7,364 bases of DNA from Candidatus Phaeomarinibacter sp. (lineage in GTDB: Bacteria; Pseudomonadota; Alphaproteobacteria; CGMCC-115125), in assembly GCA_028279995.1 (NCBI GenBank), contig JANQMQ010000165.1, positions 1 to 7,364 of the forward strand, in the 5' to 3' direction. The notes under the pieces are model-generated. The model worked only from the letters and a program-made list of their open reading frames with translations. It searched no databases and was not told the origin of the DNA. The position numbers were made by a program, and so were the translations under genes. How positions within the stretch are numbered: the stretch's first letter is position 1; every line of letters starts with the position of its first letter. Shown here one piece after another: positions 1-5,028 of the stretch.

Positions 1-4
1 CGAC

Positions 5-457
5 TTAGCTGATGGCGATACCGACCATCACCAGCATTGCAATGAGACGCGATGTGACATGTGTCATGTCAGCGAGATCGTGATCATGTTCGGGATGGAA
101 AAGTTCCGGTAGCCCGCTCCAATGGAAGAGATATGCGATCAACACCAGCCAGATCAGCGCATTCGACGCGTAGATCGCGCATAGAAGAGGCAAGCTCAAG
201 CTTGTGGCGCTGTCAGCTTGGTCGCGCGGTCCGAAACGCCACCAAAGAGCGCCGACGGCAAGAGACCACAGCCAGACCACGCCGACCCAACTCCAGACCA
301 GGGTGCCATCAAGATGCCCGACAAGGGGAAGTGACGACGTGAATAGCACCGTCAGGCTGGTTGACCATGCAGCGGAGCTGACGGCGTCCATTCCGAGATT
401 CCGCGCGACAATCGTCAATTGTTCCGCTTCTATCGCTTTGTCCTGGACGCCAAACAT
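5..457 (-). CDS. Four-helix membrane protein, possible truncated sensor-protein N-terminus
   Basis: A 150-residue protein, complete in the window: ATG at 457-455, TAA at 7-5. A GGA (466-464 on the minus strand) sits 6 bases before the start and can serve as ribosome binding site. Hydrophobic segments lie at about residues 26-47, 52-73, 88-111 and 136-150, preceded by a short cytoplasmic-looking helix with an EAEQL motif. That layout (an acidic/EQL helix, then paired helices with an Arg after helix 2) resembles the membrane sensor half of histidine kinases and diguanylate cyclases, but no output domain is present and the protein stops inside the fourth helix. Between helices 3 and 4 is a His/Asp-rich patch (H121, E123, H124, D125, H126, D127, H133) that could bind metal. 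It may be a genuine small membrane protein or a gene broken by a premature stop. Only four bases follow the stop, so this cannot be settled here. Family assignment is inference; the membrane nature is clear from the sequence. Confidence 0.6.
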   Translation of the reverse strand: MFGVQDKAIEAEQLTIVARNLGMDAVSSAAWSTSLTVLFTSSLPLVGHLDGTLVWSWVGVVWLWSLAVGALWWRFGPRDQADSATSLSLPLLCAIYASNALIWLVLIAYLFHWSGLPELFHPEHDHDLADMTHVTSRLIAMLVMVGIAIS

Positions 458-829
458 ACGCTTTCCGTGCTCACACCATTTTCAGTTCGTCACACCTCGA
501 ATTATGAAGCGAGCGCGTTACGGAAGGGCTAACTCATGGGTTGATGAATTCTAGTTCAAACAACTATTGGGTGTGTTCTTGGTGCGCCTCGGAGCAGCGG
601 TCGACGTGGTTGCGTAAAGCCAGCAAATCTGGCGGTACACGCTTCCATGATCTGCCGACACCCGTGCCGCCGGACCGCGTGTCTTTATCGTGGCAGGCGA
701 CTGGCCAAAGTAGGGGCATTGCGTTTCCATTGCCCGGTCTGGACCCTGTCGAACCGCGATGCCCGTTCCGGGAATTGAAGATTAACCACCGAAAAGACAA
801 CATATTGTCAAATCGGCAATGTATGGCTT
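458..829. other. Gene-poor stretch between divergent genes
   Basis: No convincing gene is seen in these 372 bases. Open frames of about 80-106 codons exist on both strands (541-861 plus, 564-803 minus), but their translations are rich in Arg, Ser and Pro, show no domain I recognise, and one runs into the MarR gene in another frame. Base composition looks more AT-rich than the neighbouring genes, especially around 470-570. The left end should carry the promoter of the minus-strand membrane protein; a CATAAT at 506-501 (minus) is a possible -10 without a clear -35. The right end carries the MarR operator candidate. Confidence 0.5.
802..822. promoter_or_regulatory. Candidate MarR-type operator upstream of the marR-like gene
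   Basis: An imperfect palindrome TTGTC-N5-GGCAA occupies 805-819, with further matching pairs at 804/820 and 802/822. The half-sites resemble the TTGCC/GGCAA halves known for MarR sites, though the gap is wider than in E. coli marO. It lies 10 bases before the ATG at 830, a usual place for autorepression. TTGTCA (805-810) could also act as a -35, but no good -10 follows. Inferred from position and symmetry only. Confidence 0.4.
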
Positions 830-1282
830 ATGATGACATCAAATCACACACCCTCAGGTGAGGCCCTGACAGACTTGATTCTGGAAACCTTCAAACTGAA
901 CGGCGCATTGTTGGATGTCGGCAACCAGCTGACGGAGCCCTATGGCCTTACCAGTGCCCGCTGGCAGGTGATGGGCGCTATTGATCTGGCTGGCCAAGCC
1001 ATGACGGTGGCCCAGATCGCCCGGCGTATGGGGCTGGCGCGTCAGGGCGTGCAGCGTATCGCCAATGATCTTGAAGGCATCGGCATGGTGCGCTTCATGG
1101 ACAATGTCGATCACAAGCGCGCGAAGCTCGTGTCGCTCACGCCCACTGGTCGCAAAACCATGGATCAGATCAACAAGGCGCAGGCTGCGTGGGTCAATGA
1201 ACTGTCGTCCGACCTGGGCGAGAAGAAAATCAAGCAGGCCCTGAGCCTCTTGCGTTCCGTGCAGACGCGATTGAGCCCCTAG
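830..1282 (+). CDS. MarR-family winged-helix transcriptional regulator
   Basis: A 150-residue protein, the usual MarR length. Helical N- and C-terminal parts form the dimer interface. The winged helix-turn-helix spans about residues 57-108: the MTVAQIARRMGLAR helices, the recognition helix around RQGVQRIANDLE, then a wing with the family signature D91-x-x-D94-x-R97 and the SLTPTGR strand. MarR proteins bind palindromic DNA as dimers and are usually released by small phenolic, quinone-like or oxidant signals. There is no cysteine, so thiol oxidation cannot be the switch; a bound ligand is more likely (inference). It is the first gene of a four-gene cluster, 26 bases upstream of the ABM gene, and probably controls itself and that cluster. 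ATG at 830 or 833 both fit; neither has a clear Shine-Dalgarno, so the transcript could be leaderless or weakly translated. Confidence 0.93.
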   Translation: MMTSNHTPSGEALTDLILETFKLNGALLDVGNQLTEPYGLTSARWQVMGAIDLAGQAMTVAQIARRMGLARQGVQRIANDLEGIGMVRFMDNVDHKRAKLVSLTPTGRKTMDQINKAQAAWVNELSSDLGEKKIKQALSLLRSVQTRLSP

Positions 1283-1294
1283 GGCGCAAGCCAT

Positions 1295-1311
1295 GAGAGG
1301 AAAACACATTG
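1295..1311 (+). promoter_or_regulatory. Ribosome binding site that fixes a TTG start
   Basis: GAGAGGA (1295-1301) stands 7 bases before TTG at 1309-1311. No in-frame ATG is available nearby; the ATG at 1293 is in a different frame. This purine run supports TTG as the real start of the ABM protein. Confidence 0.6.
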
Positions 1312-1680
1312 GTTGCATTTAGAGAACTGAACGACAGCGTGACCCTGGCTGATCAGCTGCAGTCACCGGACCAGGGGCCTGTCGTCCTGATCAATGTGTT
1401 TACTGTCGATACCAAGGACGAAGATGCGCTCGTCACCGCATGGTCGCGTGATGCGGACTTCCTGAGAACACAGCCGGGCTACATCTCAACCCAGTTGCAC
1501 AAGGGGATCGGCGGCAGCACTACCTTCGTCAACTATGCGATCTGGGAAAGCGTTGAAAGCTTTCGCAACGCGTTCACCTCCGCTGAGTTTCAGGAGCGTA
1601 TCAAGGACTACCCGGACAGTGCCATTGCCGCGCCGCACCTCTTCAAGAAGCTCGCCGTGCCCGGTCATTGTGTTGCCTAG
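1309..1680 (+). CDS. Antibiotic biosynthesis monooxygenase (ABM) domain protein
   Basis: A 123-residue protein with a single ABM ferredoxin-like domain at about residues 23-115. The visible pattern is typical: a first strand VVLINVFTV, a helix DEDALVTAWSRDADFLRTQPGY, a strand carrying the STQLHKG turn, FVNYAIWESVESFRNAF, and a C-terminal APHLFKK. Members are cofactor-free dimers; characterised ones oxidise quinols or aromatic polyketides (YgiN-type quinol monooxygenase, ActVA-Orf6) or bind heme. The substrate here is unknown. It is too short to carry a second domain and has no signal peptide, so it is cytoplasmic. Translation starts at TTG behind a good ribosome binding site. It lies 26 bases after the MarR gene and 47 before cytochrome b561, a context that favours a quinone or redox-stress role over antibiotic synthesis. 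One Cys (121) lies near the C-terminus. Confidence 0.88.
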   Translation: MVAFRELNDSVTLADQLQSPDQGPVVLINVFTVDTKDEDALVTAWSRDADFLRTQPGYISTQLHKGIGGSTTFVNYAIWESVESFRNAFTSAEFQERIKDYPDSAIAAPHLFKKLAVPGHCVA

Positions 1681-1727
1681 GCTGAGGCCTGACGGCCCGT
1701 GCTACATCTAACCGGAGACACTCGATC

Positions 1728-2267
1728 ATGGGCATGAAAAGTACCTCGAGCAGGTACGGTGCTGTGGCTGTAACCATTCACTGGTTGACCGTATTGCTCG
1801 TTCTTGCGCTTGTTGGCACCGGCTTTCGCGCCAGCGGCATGGAGGATGCCGCCGCCAAGGCCGACCTCCTGCGGGTTCACATTTCCATTGGTGTACTGAT
1901 CCTGCTGCTGACCGGCATCAGAGTGATCTGGTGGCGGCTTGCAGACAAAAAGCCGTCGCCGGTCGCGATGCCCACATGGCAGGACCTGTCAGCGCGCGCG
2001 GTCCATGTGGGTCTCTACATCGTCATTTTCGGCATGGCGGCAAGCGGCATCGGGATGATCGCACTGTCAGGGACCGGGCCGATGATCTTCGGCGCCTTCT
2101 CCGGCAGCCTTCCCGACTTCACGGATTTTGCGCCACGCACGCCGCACGGCGTAGGCGCCCGATTGATCGTTGCCCTGTTCGCGCTTCATGCGGGTGCCGC
2201 GCTCTACCATCAGTTCATCAAGCGTGACGGGCTGCTGGGCCGGATGTGGTACGGAGGACAGTCGTGA
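1728..2267 (+). CDS. Cytochrome b561 (CybB-like), inner-membrane di-heme protein
   Basis: A 179-residue protein of the prokaryotic b561 family (Ni-hydrogenase cytochrome-b type fold), with four helices at about residues 12-33, 50-70, 90-113 and 143-164. The ligand histidines align with those of E. coli CybB: H18 (IHW in helix 1), H51 (RVHISIG in helix 2), H140 (PHG) and H154 (ALHAGAALYH in helix 4), with H93 and H161 as extra conserved positions. E. coli CybB moves electrons between superoxide and ubiquinone at the periplasmic side of the membrane; whether this protein does the same or serves another donor is open. GGAGA (1714-1718) lies 9 bases before ATG 1728; ATG 1734 is a less well-spaced alternative. 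Its stop (TGA 2265-2267) overlaps the next gene's ATG by one base, so the two are probably translated together and may form a complex. Confidence 0.93.
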   Translation: MGMKSTSSRYGAVAVTIHWLTVLLVLALVGTGFRASGMEDAAAKADLLRVHISIGVLILLLTGIRVIWWRLADKKPSPVAMPTWQDLSARAVHVGLYIVIFGMAASGIGMIALSGTGPMIFGAFSGSLPDFTDFAPRTPHGVGARLIVALFALHAGAALYHQFIKRDGLLGRMWYGGQS

Positions 2268-2269
2268 TG
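2253..2269 (+). promoter_or_regulatory. Ribosome binding site and TGATG stop-start overlap
   Basis: GGAGGA (2253-2258) lies inside the end of the b561 gene, 8 bases before ATG 2267. The A at 2267 is shared by the b561 TGA and this ATG. It favours ATG 2267 over the in-frame GTGs at 2246 and 2264, and implies coupled translation. Confidence 0.7.
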
Positions 2270-2761
2270 AGAACCAGAATACACGCGCTTGCCGGTGCGA
2301 TCGGCCTGCTGTGCATCTTTGTATTCTGGACAAGCACGATGCTGACGGAGCTTTTCGCGTCTTATGAAGCGATTGCTCTTGTGAAGGCAACCATTCTCAA
2401 GGGCATGTTCGTGCTTGTCCCGGCACTGGCAATCGTTGGTGCATCCGGGATGGCCATGGGGGCGAAGCGCAAAGACGCACTCGCACGCAGTAAGAAGCGC
2501 CGCATGCCGGTAATTGCCGCGAACGGCCTGTTGATACTGCTGCCATCTGCGTTTTTCCTGGCATCCAAATCTGCCGCAGGCGAATTTGATGGAACTTTCT
2601 ATGCGGTGCAGGGCGTCGAGCTTGTGGCCGGTGCTGCCAATTTCTCGCTCATCGGCTTGAACATGCGCGACGGGTTGCGCATGACGCGCCGGATCGGGAC
2701 CCGACCCCGTCCGGCAAAAACTACTGGCATGCAGACAGGACATCCAGACAAGGAAGGTTGA
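2267..2761 (+). CDS. Unrecognised four-helix membrane protein, partner of cytochrome b561
   Basis: A 164-residue protein; I do not recognise a named family. Helices are predicted at about residues 8-29, 43-65, 81-100 and 113-133. Positive residues sit at the N-terminus (MRTR), in the 66-80 loop (KRK...KKRR) and in the C-terminal tail, which puts both ends in the cytoplasm. Polar or potentially functional residues in or near the membrane include H6, C16, W21, E28, K40, K45, E118 and N125. Only H6 is a plausible heme ligand near helix 1, so it is unlikely to be a heme protein by itself. It overlaps the cytochrome b561 stop by one base, so a subunit or assembly partner role for b561 is a fair inference. 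The gene ends one base before the convergent tRNA-Val 3' end. Its last 25 codons contain a strong GC hairpin, and the tail (about residues 140-164) is hydrophilic and low in complexity. Confidence 0.8.
   Translation: MRTRIHALAGAIGLLCIFVFWTSTMLTELFASYEAIALVKATILKGMFVLVPALAIVGASGMAMGAKRKDALARSKKRRMPVIAANGLLILLPSAFFLASKSAAGEFDGTFYAVQGVELVAGAANFSLIGLNMRDGLRMTRRIGTRPRPAKTTGMQTGHPDKEG
2688..2715. other. Strong GC hairpin in the 3' end of the membrane-protein gene
   Basis: GCCGGA (2688-2693) pairs with TCCGGC (2710-2715), and CGGG (2695-2698) with CCCG (2706-2709), with one bulged T at 2694 and a 7-base loop. That is 10 base pairs. On the plus strand it is followed by AAAAA, not T, so it is not a standard terminator in that direction; on the minus strand the T5 comes before it. 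It could slow or protect the 3' end of the cluster's mRNA, or simply reflect coding of RIGTRPRPAK. Confidence 0.4.
2716..2747 (-). terminator. Weak candidate terminator for tRNA-Val
   Basis: Reading the minus strand away from the tRNA, CTGG-ATG (2747-2741) can pair with CAT-CCAG (2731-2724, one bulged base) around a 9-base loop. TAG and then TTTTT (2720-2716) follow. It is the only stem plus T-run seen downstream of the tRNA. It lies inside the convergent membrane-protein gene. The stem is short, so this is tentative. Confidence 0.25.
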
Positions 2762-2762
2762 A

Positions 2763-2837
2763 TGGTGGGCGCGGCTGGGATTGAACCAGCGACCCCTGCG
2801 GTGTGAACACAGTGCTCTCCCACTGAGCTACGCGCCC
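2763..2837 (-). tRNA. tRNA-Val (anticodon CAC)
   Basis: A full cloverleaf of 75 nucleotides on the minus strand including the encoded CCA. The 7-bp acceptor stem is perfect (GGGCGCG with CGCGCCC). The D arm is GCTC/GAGC, and the anticodon stem is CTGTG/CGCAG with one T-G pair. The loop TTCACAC gives anticodon CAC, which reads the Val codon GTG. The variable loop is 5 bases, and the T arm GCTGG/CCAGC encloses TTCAATC. The discriminator is A. Its 3' end is one base from the stop codon of the convergent membrane-protein gene. It has its own promoter and a hairpin in its leader (see those entries). Confidence 0.97.
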
Positions 2838-2851
2838 GATATTCAACGGCT

Positions 2852-2876
2852 GGGTAGGGCAAATCACTGCCTACCC
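2852..2876 (-). other. Hairpin in the tRNA-Val leader
   Basis: A perfect 7-bp inverted repeat, GGGTAGG (2852-2858) with CCTACCC (2870-2876), with an 11-base loop. It lies between the candidate tRNA promoter and the mature 5' end, 14 bases upstream of the latter. No T-run follows on either strand, so it is not a classic terminator. It may be a processing element or a stop for gph read-through. Confidence 0.45.
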
Positions 2877-2892
2877 GCCCGAGGGGAATGGC

Positions 2893-2921
2893 GTTCTAGG
2901 TTTGCAGCCGGGCAAAGTCAA
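2893..2921 (-). promoter_or_regulatory. Sigma70-like promoter of tRNA-Val
   Basis: On the minus strand, TTGACT (2921-2916) and TAGAAC (2898-2893) are spaced by exactly 17 bases. The -35 matches 5 of 6 consensus bases, the -10 matches 4 of 6. The -35 begins 7 bases after the gph stop codon. Transcription would begin near 2886 and give a leader of about 50 bases. The stretch after the -10 is rich in C, as is common for stringently controlled tRNA promoters. Confidence 0.55.
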
Positions 2922-2928
2922 GCAGCGG

Positions 2929-3651
2929 TCAGTGTGCGGTGGACGCGCCTGCAATCTCGGCCAGCAGATCATCGAGGGCCGGGAGCAACTCGTCATAGTG
3001 ATCAATCAGCCGGTCAGCGCCCAGCTCGGCAGGCGGAACGTCCGTATAGCCGAACGAAACGGCGATGGAGCCGACATTGGCGTTCTTGGCGGCATCGATG
3101 TCAAAGCGGCTGTCGCCCACCATCACCGTGGTGGACCTGTCGCCCTCAAGGCGCGATACCGCTTCGAAAATGGGTTCGGGGTCCGGTTTGCGGACAGGCA
3201 GGGTGTCCCCGCCGATCAGCACCGGGAAGAAACGGTCCAGGCTAAGAAGCCGGATGATCTCCACAGACAGGCCTTCAACCTTGTTTGTCACAACACCCAG
3301 CTTGAAGCCCCGTTGCGCCAGCGTGTCGAGGGCAGGGACCAGCCCGTCAAAGAGCTTTGTATGTTCGACGAGGTGGTCTCCGTAGTAGGCTACAAACTCG
3401 TGAAACAATTCATCCAGAAGCTCTTCGCTGGCTGGTTCGCCCGAATAGGCAAAGCCGCGCTCCATGATCTTGCGGGCGCCGCCTCCCACCATTTCACGGA
3501 CCCGCTCATGGGGGACGCGGTCACGTCCATGACGAGCGAGCAGGACATTCATTGTTTCTGTCAGGTCGAGGGCCGTGTCGGCCAGCGTGCCATCTAGATC
3601 AAAGAGGATGGTGGGAGAGGGGGTGGGTCGTGCCTGTGTCATAGGCTGCAT
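2929..3651 (-). CDS. gph: HAD-family hydrolase, phosphoglycolate phosphatase type
   Basis: A 240-residue protein with all four HAD motifs in order: DLDGT (nucleophile D18, acid/base D20), T122 in VVTNK, K155 in RKPDPEP, and GDSRFD (D180, D184). A helical C1-type cap lies at about residues 25-100. The best match is phosphoglycolate phosphatase (2-phosphoglycolate to glycolate), which removes a product of DNA repair or oxygenase activity; HAD specificity cannot be proved from motifs, and a related phosphatase is possible. It is cytoplasmic. It follows the DUF2817 gene by 27 bases in the same direction and is probably co-transcribed. No Shine-Dalgarno precedes ATG 3651 or the in-frame ATG at 3642, so translation may depend on coupling; the start is therefore uncertain by three codons. 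In many Alphaproteobacteria gph neighbours rpiA and gor, as in this window, which supports the name. Confidence 0.83.
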   Translation of the reverse strand: MQPMTQARPTPSPTILFDLDGTLADTALDLTETMNVLLARHGRDRVPHERVREMVGGGARKIMERGFAYSGEPASEELLDELFHEFVAYYGDHLVEHTKLFDGLVPALDTLAQRGFKLGVVTNKVEGLSVEIIRLLSLDRFFPVLIGGDTLPVRKPDPEPIFEAVSRLEGDRSTTVMVGDSRFDIDAAKNANVGSIAVSFGYTDVPPAELGADRLIDHYDELLPALDDLLAEIAGASTAH

Positions 3652-3678
3652 GTGCCATGGGAGGGAGTGGGGTGCAAC

Positions 3679-4866
3679 TCAGCCTTCCTGTGACCATTTG
3701 GCCGCCCCCTTGATCGCGCGATCCAGAACATCAATGGCGGCCCGGGCGACCTTTGCCTCCCACGACGCACGGCGGGGGGCATAGTTCTCTCTGATTTCCG
3801 CGAGATACGCGGGCGCTTCATCGCAATCAAGCCCGCCGACGAACCGCATCCACCGTTCCAGCATCGGCACACGCATCACATACCGCGTGTTTGCGCGGGG
3901 TGACGCGGAGCAGAATTCAACGACCGCCCCGGCAATGTCGATCTGCCGGATATCGTCCGACATGGATTTGAGCAAATCTTCGATGCCCCAGAAGACAATT
4001 CCATGGCGCGTCGGGCGCGGAGAGCCCCACTGTTGCTCCACGGTTTTTGGTTTCAGTGCATCAGCACCCCACCACTGGCCTGCCCGGGCATGGGCGGCGC
4101 TGCCTTCCGGACTGAAGCACAGAAATATGGTCTCCCCGTCTCCGACCGGTCCGGAGTGGAAGTCCACATAGGCGACATGCCGCGCTTTGCGGAGCCGGGT
4201 CTGTACGATCTGCGCAAGCTGCGAGGTGGACCAGGCGGGTGATTTGCCGCCGAAATGATATCCATCCGGATGCGTGAACTGACCTCGGCTGATGGCATCC
4301 TCAAGTGCCCATTGACCGTGCTGCTGGACGAACCGGCCTCCTGCATCGAGCATGGCGTCGATGCTGCGCGGTGACAGATCCTGTGGGCACAGGGCATCGT
4401 GGATTTCCGCATAGAGCGGGTTGGCAGGGTGCGGATTGTCGTGATCGAGCCAATTGCGGTTGATGTCCACATTGTCTTCCGTTCCCCGCAGGCCATGCGC
4501 AAAGCCCCACGGGTTGGCGCCGTGAACAAGCAACACGGCCACATCTGCCGGCAGTGGGTTTTTCTGGTGATGGGTAAGCCATGAGATCTGCGCCGCCGAC
4601 CCCGCATAGCCTTCGGCCCCATGGACACCACTGATGCACAACAGGACCGTTCTTGCATCAGGAGGACCAATCCAGGCTGTATCAATGGCCAGTTGCTCCC
4701 CCAGGGGGCCGCGCAGCGGATGCGGGATCACTGAAATGCTGGCGTCCACCATGTGAGCTGCCGCGATGAACTTCTCCCGTGCTTCGCGATAACTGCCTGA
4801 AAAGGGTGAGAGGCCGGGGGACACGGAGGGCTCGCTTATGGCTGGCGACAGGCTGGGTGATCTCAC
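3679..4866 (-). CDS. DUF2817 protein, M14-like zinc carboxypeptidase/deacylase fold
   Basis: A protein of up to 395 residues. Motifs match a zinc carboxypeptidase core: GVHGAEGY with ligands H82 and E85, DVDINRNW with substrate-binding N136 and R137, DFHSG with the third ligand H237, and VVEFCSAS with E317 in the place of the catalytic base. These are the hallmarks of DUF2817, a family close to M14 peptidases and succinylglutamate desuccinylase-like enzymes. The substrate is unknown; an amide or peptide is expected. There is no signal peptide, so it is likely cytoplasmic. An in-frame TAA lies 9 bases before GTG 4866, so the start is GTG 4866 or GTG 4824 (residue 15). Neither has a Shine-Dalgarno. 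Family homology seems to begin near residue 22 (FSGSYREAREKF), so the shorter form is credible. It is the first gene of an apparent unit with gph, and is divergent from gabD. Confidence 0.85.
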   Translation of the reverse strand: MRSPSLSPAISEPSVSPGLSPFSGSYREAREKFIAAAHMVDASISVIPHPLRGPLGEQLAIDTAWIGPPDARTVLLCISGVHGAEGYAGSAAQISWLTHHQKNPLPADVAVLLVHGANPWGFAHGLRGTEDNVDINRNWLDHDNPHPANPLYAEIHDALCPQDLSPRSIDAMLDAGGRFVQQHGQWALEDAISRGQFTHPDGYHFGGKSPAWSTSQLAQIVQTRLRKARHVAYVDFHSGPVGDGETIFLCFSPEGSAAHARAGQWWGADALKPKTVEQQWGSPRPTRHGIVFWGIEDLLKSMSDDIRQIDIAGAVVEFCSASPRANTRYVMRVPMLERWMRFVGGLDCDEAPAYLAEIRENYAPRRASWEAKVARAAIDVLDRAIKGAAKWSQEG

Positions 4867-4871
4867 ACGGT

Positions 4872-4901
4872 ATTATCAGAGTGACACACAGGTTTCACCA
4901 A
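4872..4901 (-). promoter_or_regulatory. Candidate promoter for the DUF2817-gph unit
   Basis: On the minus strand, TTGGTG (4901-4896) and GATAAT (4877-4872) are 18 bases apart; the -10 matches 5 of 6. The start of transcription would fall about at the GTG 4866, which would make a leaderless mRNA or leave GTG 4824 as the true start. The -35 is poor, so this is tentative. Confidence 0.35.
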
Positions 4902-4920
4902 GCTGAAATGATATGAAGCA

Positions 4921-4941
4921 CAAAGCGTGGTCATCGCTTTG
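4921..4941. promoter_or_regulatory. Perfect 7-bp inverted repeat, candidate operator in the divergent region
   Basis: CAAAGCG (4921-4927) and CGCTTTG (4935-4941) are perfectly inverted around 7 bases (TGGTCAT). The right arm overlaps the candidate gabD -35, so a protein bound here would block or assist that promoter. A 21-bp dyad of this kind suits a dimeric helix-turn-helix regulator; none is encoded next to it. Confidence 0.45.
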
Positions 4942-4967
4942 CGCCGTGGCGGTACACCGGCTAGAAA
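4939..4967 (+). promoter_or_regulatory. Candidate promoter for gabD-rpiA
   Basis: TTGCGC (4939-4944) and TAGAAA (4962-4967) are spaced by 17 bases. The -35 keeps only TTG, but the -10 resembles the TAGAAC of the tRNA-Val promoter in this window. Transcription would start near 4974 and give a leader of about 55 bases. Confidence 0.35.
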
Positions 4968-4984
4968 CACTGGCAAACAAACAT

Positions 4985-5005
4985 CCCGGCGGTTCTGGTG
5001 CCGGG
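4985..5005 (+). other. GC hairpin in the gabD leader
   Basis: CCCGGC (4985-4990) pairs perfectly with GCCGGG (5000-5005) across a 9-base loop, ending 11 bases before the gabD ribosome binding site. No T-run follows. It may stabilise the leader or influence translation; its effect is unknown. Confidence 0.35.
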
Positions 5006-5028
5006 CCGATGGATTCGGGAGAAACCGC

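Noticed and set aside
541..861. Small plus-strand open frame and a minus-strand frame (564-803) in the gene-poor stretch
   Set aside because: No ribosome binding site, no recognisable domain, and an amino-acid make-up typical of non-coding GC-rich DNA; overlap with the MarR start also argues against the plus-strand one.
2246..2266. GTG start 7 codons upstream for the fourth cluster gene
   Set aside because: The GGAGGA at 2253-2258 would lie inside the coding sequence; ATG 2267 has ideal spacing.
2599..2862. Minus-strand open frame containing an SSVGEHCVHTAGVAGSIPAAPT-like translation, split by the tRNA
   Set aside because: This peptide is the usual artefact of translating a tRNA gene; positions 2763-2837 fold as tRNA-Val.
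4927..5028. Extra 34 codons in front of gabD
   Set aside because: They cover the candidate operator, promoter and leader hairpin, and a well-placed GGGAGA supports ATG 5029, giving the normal family length.
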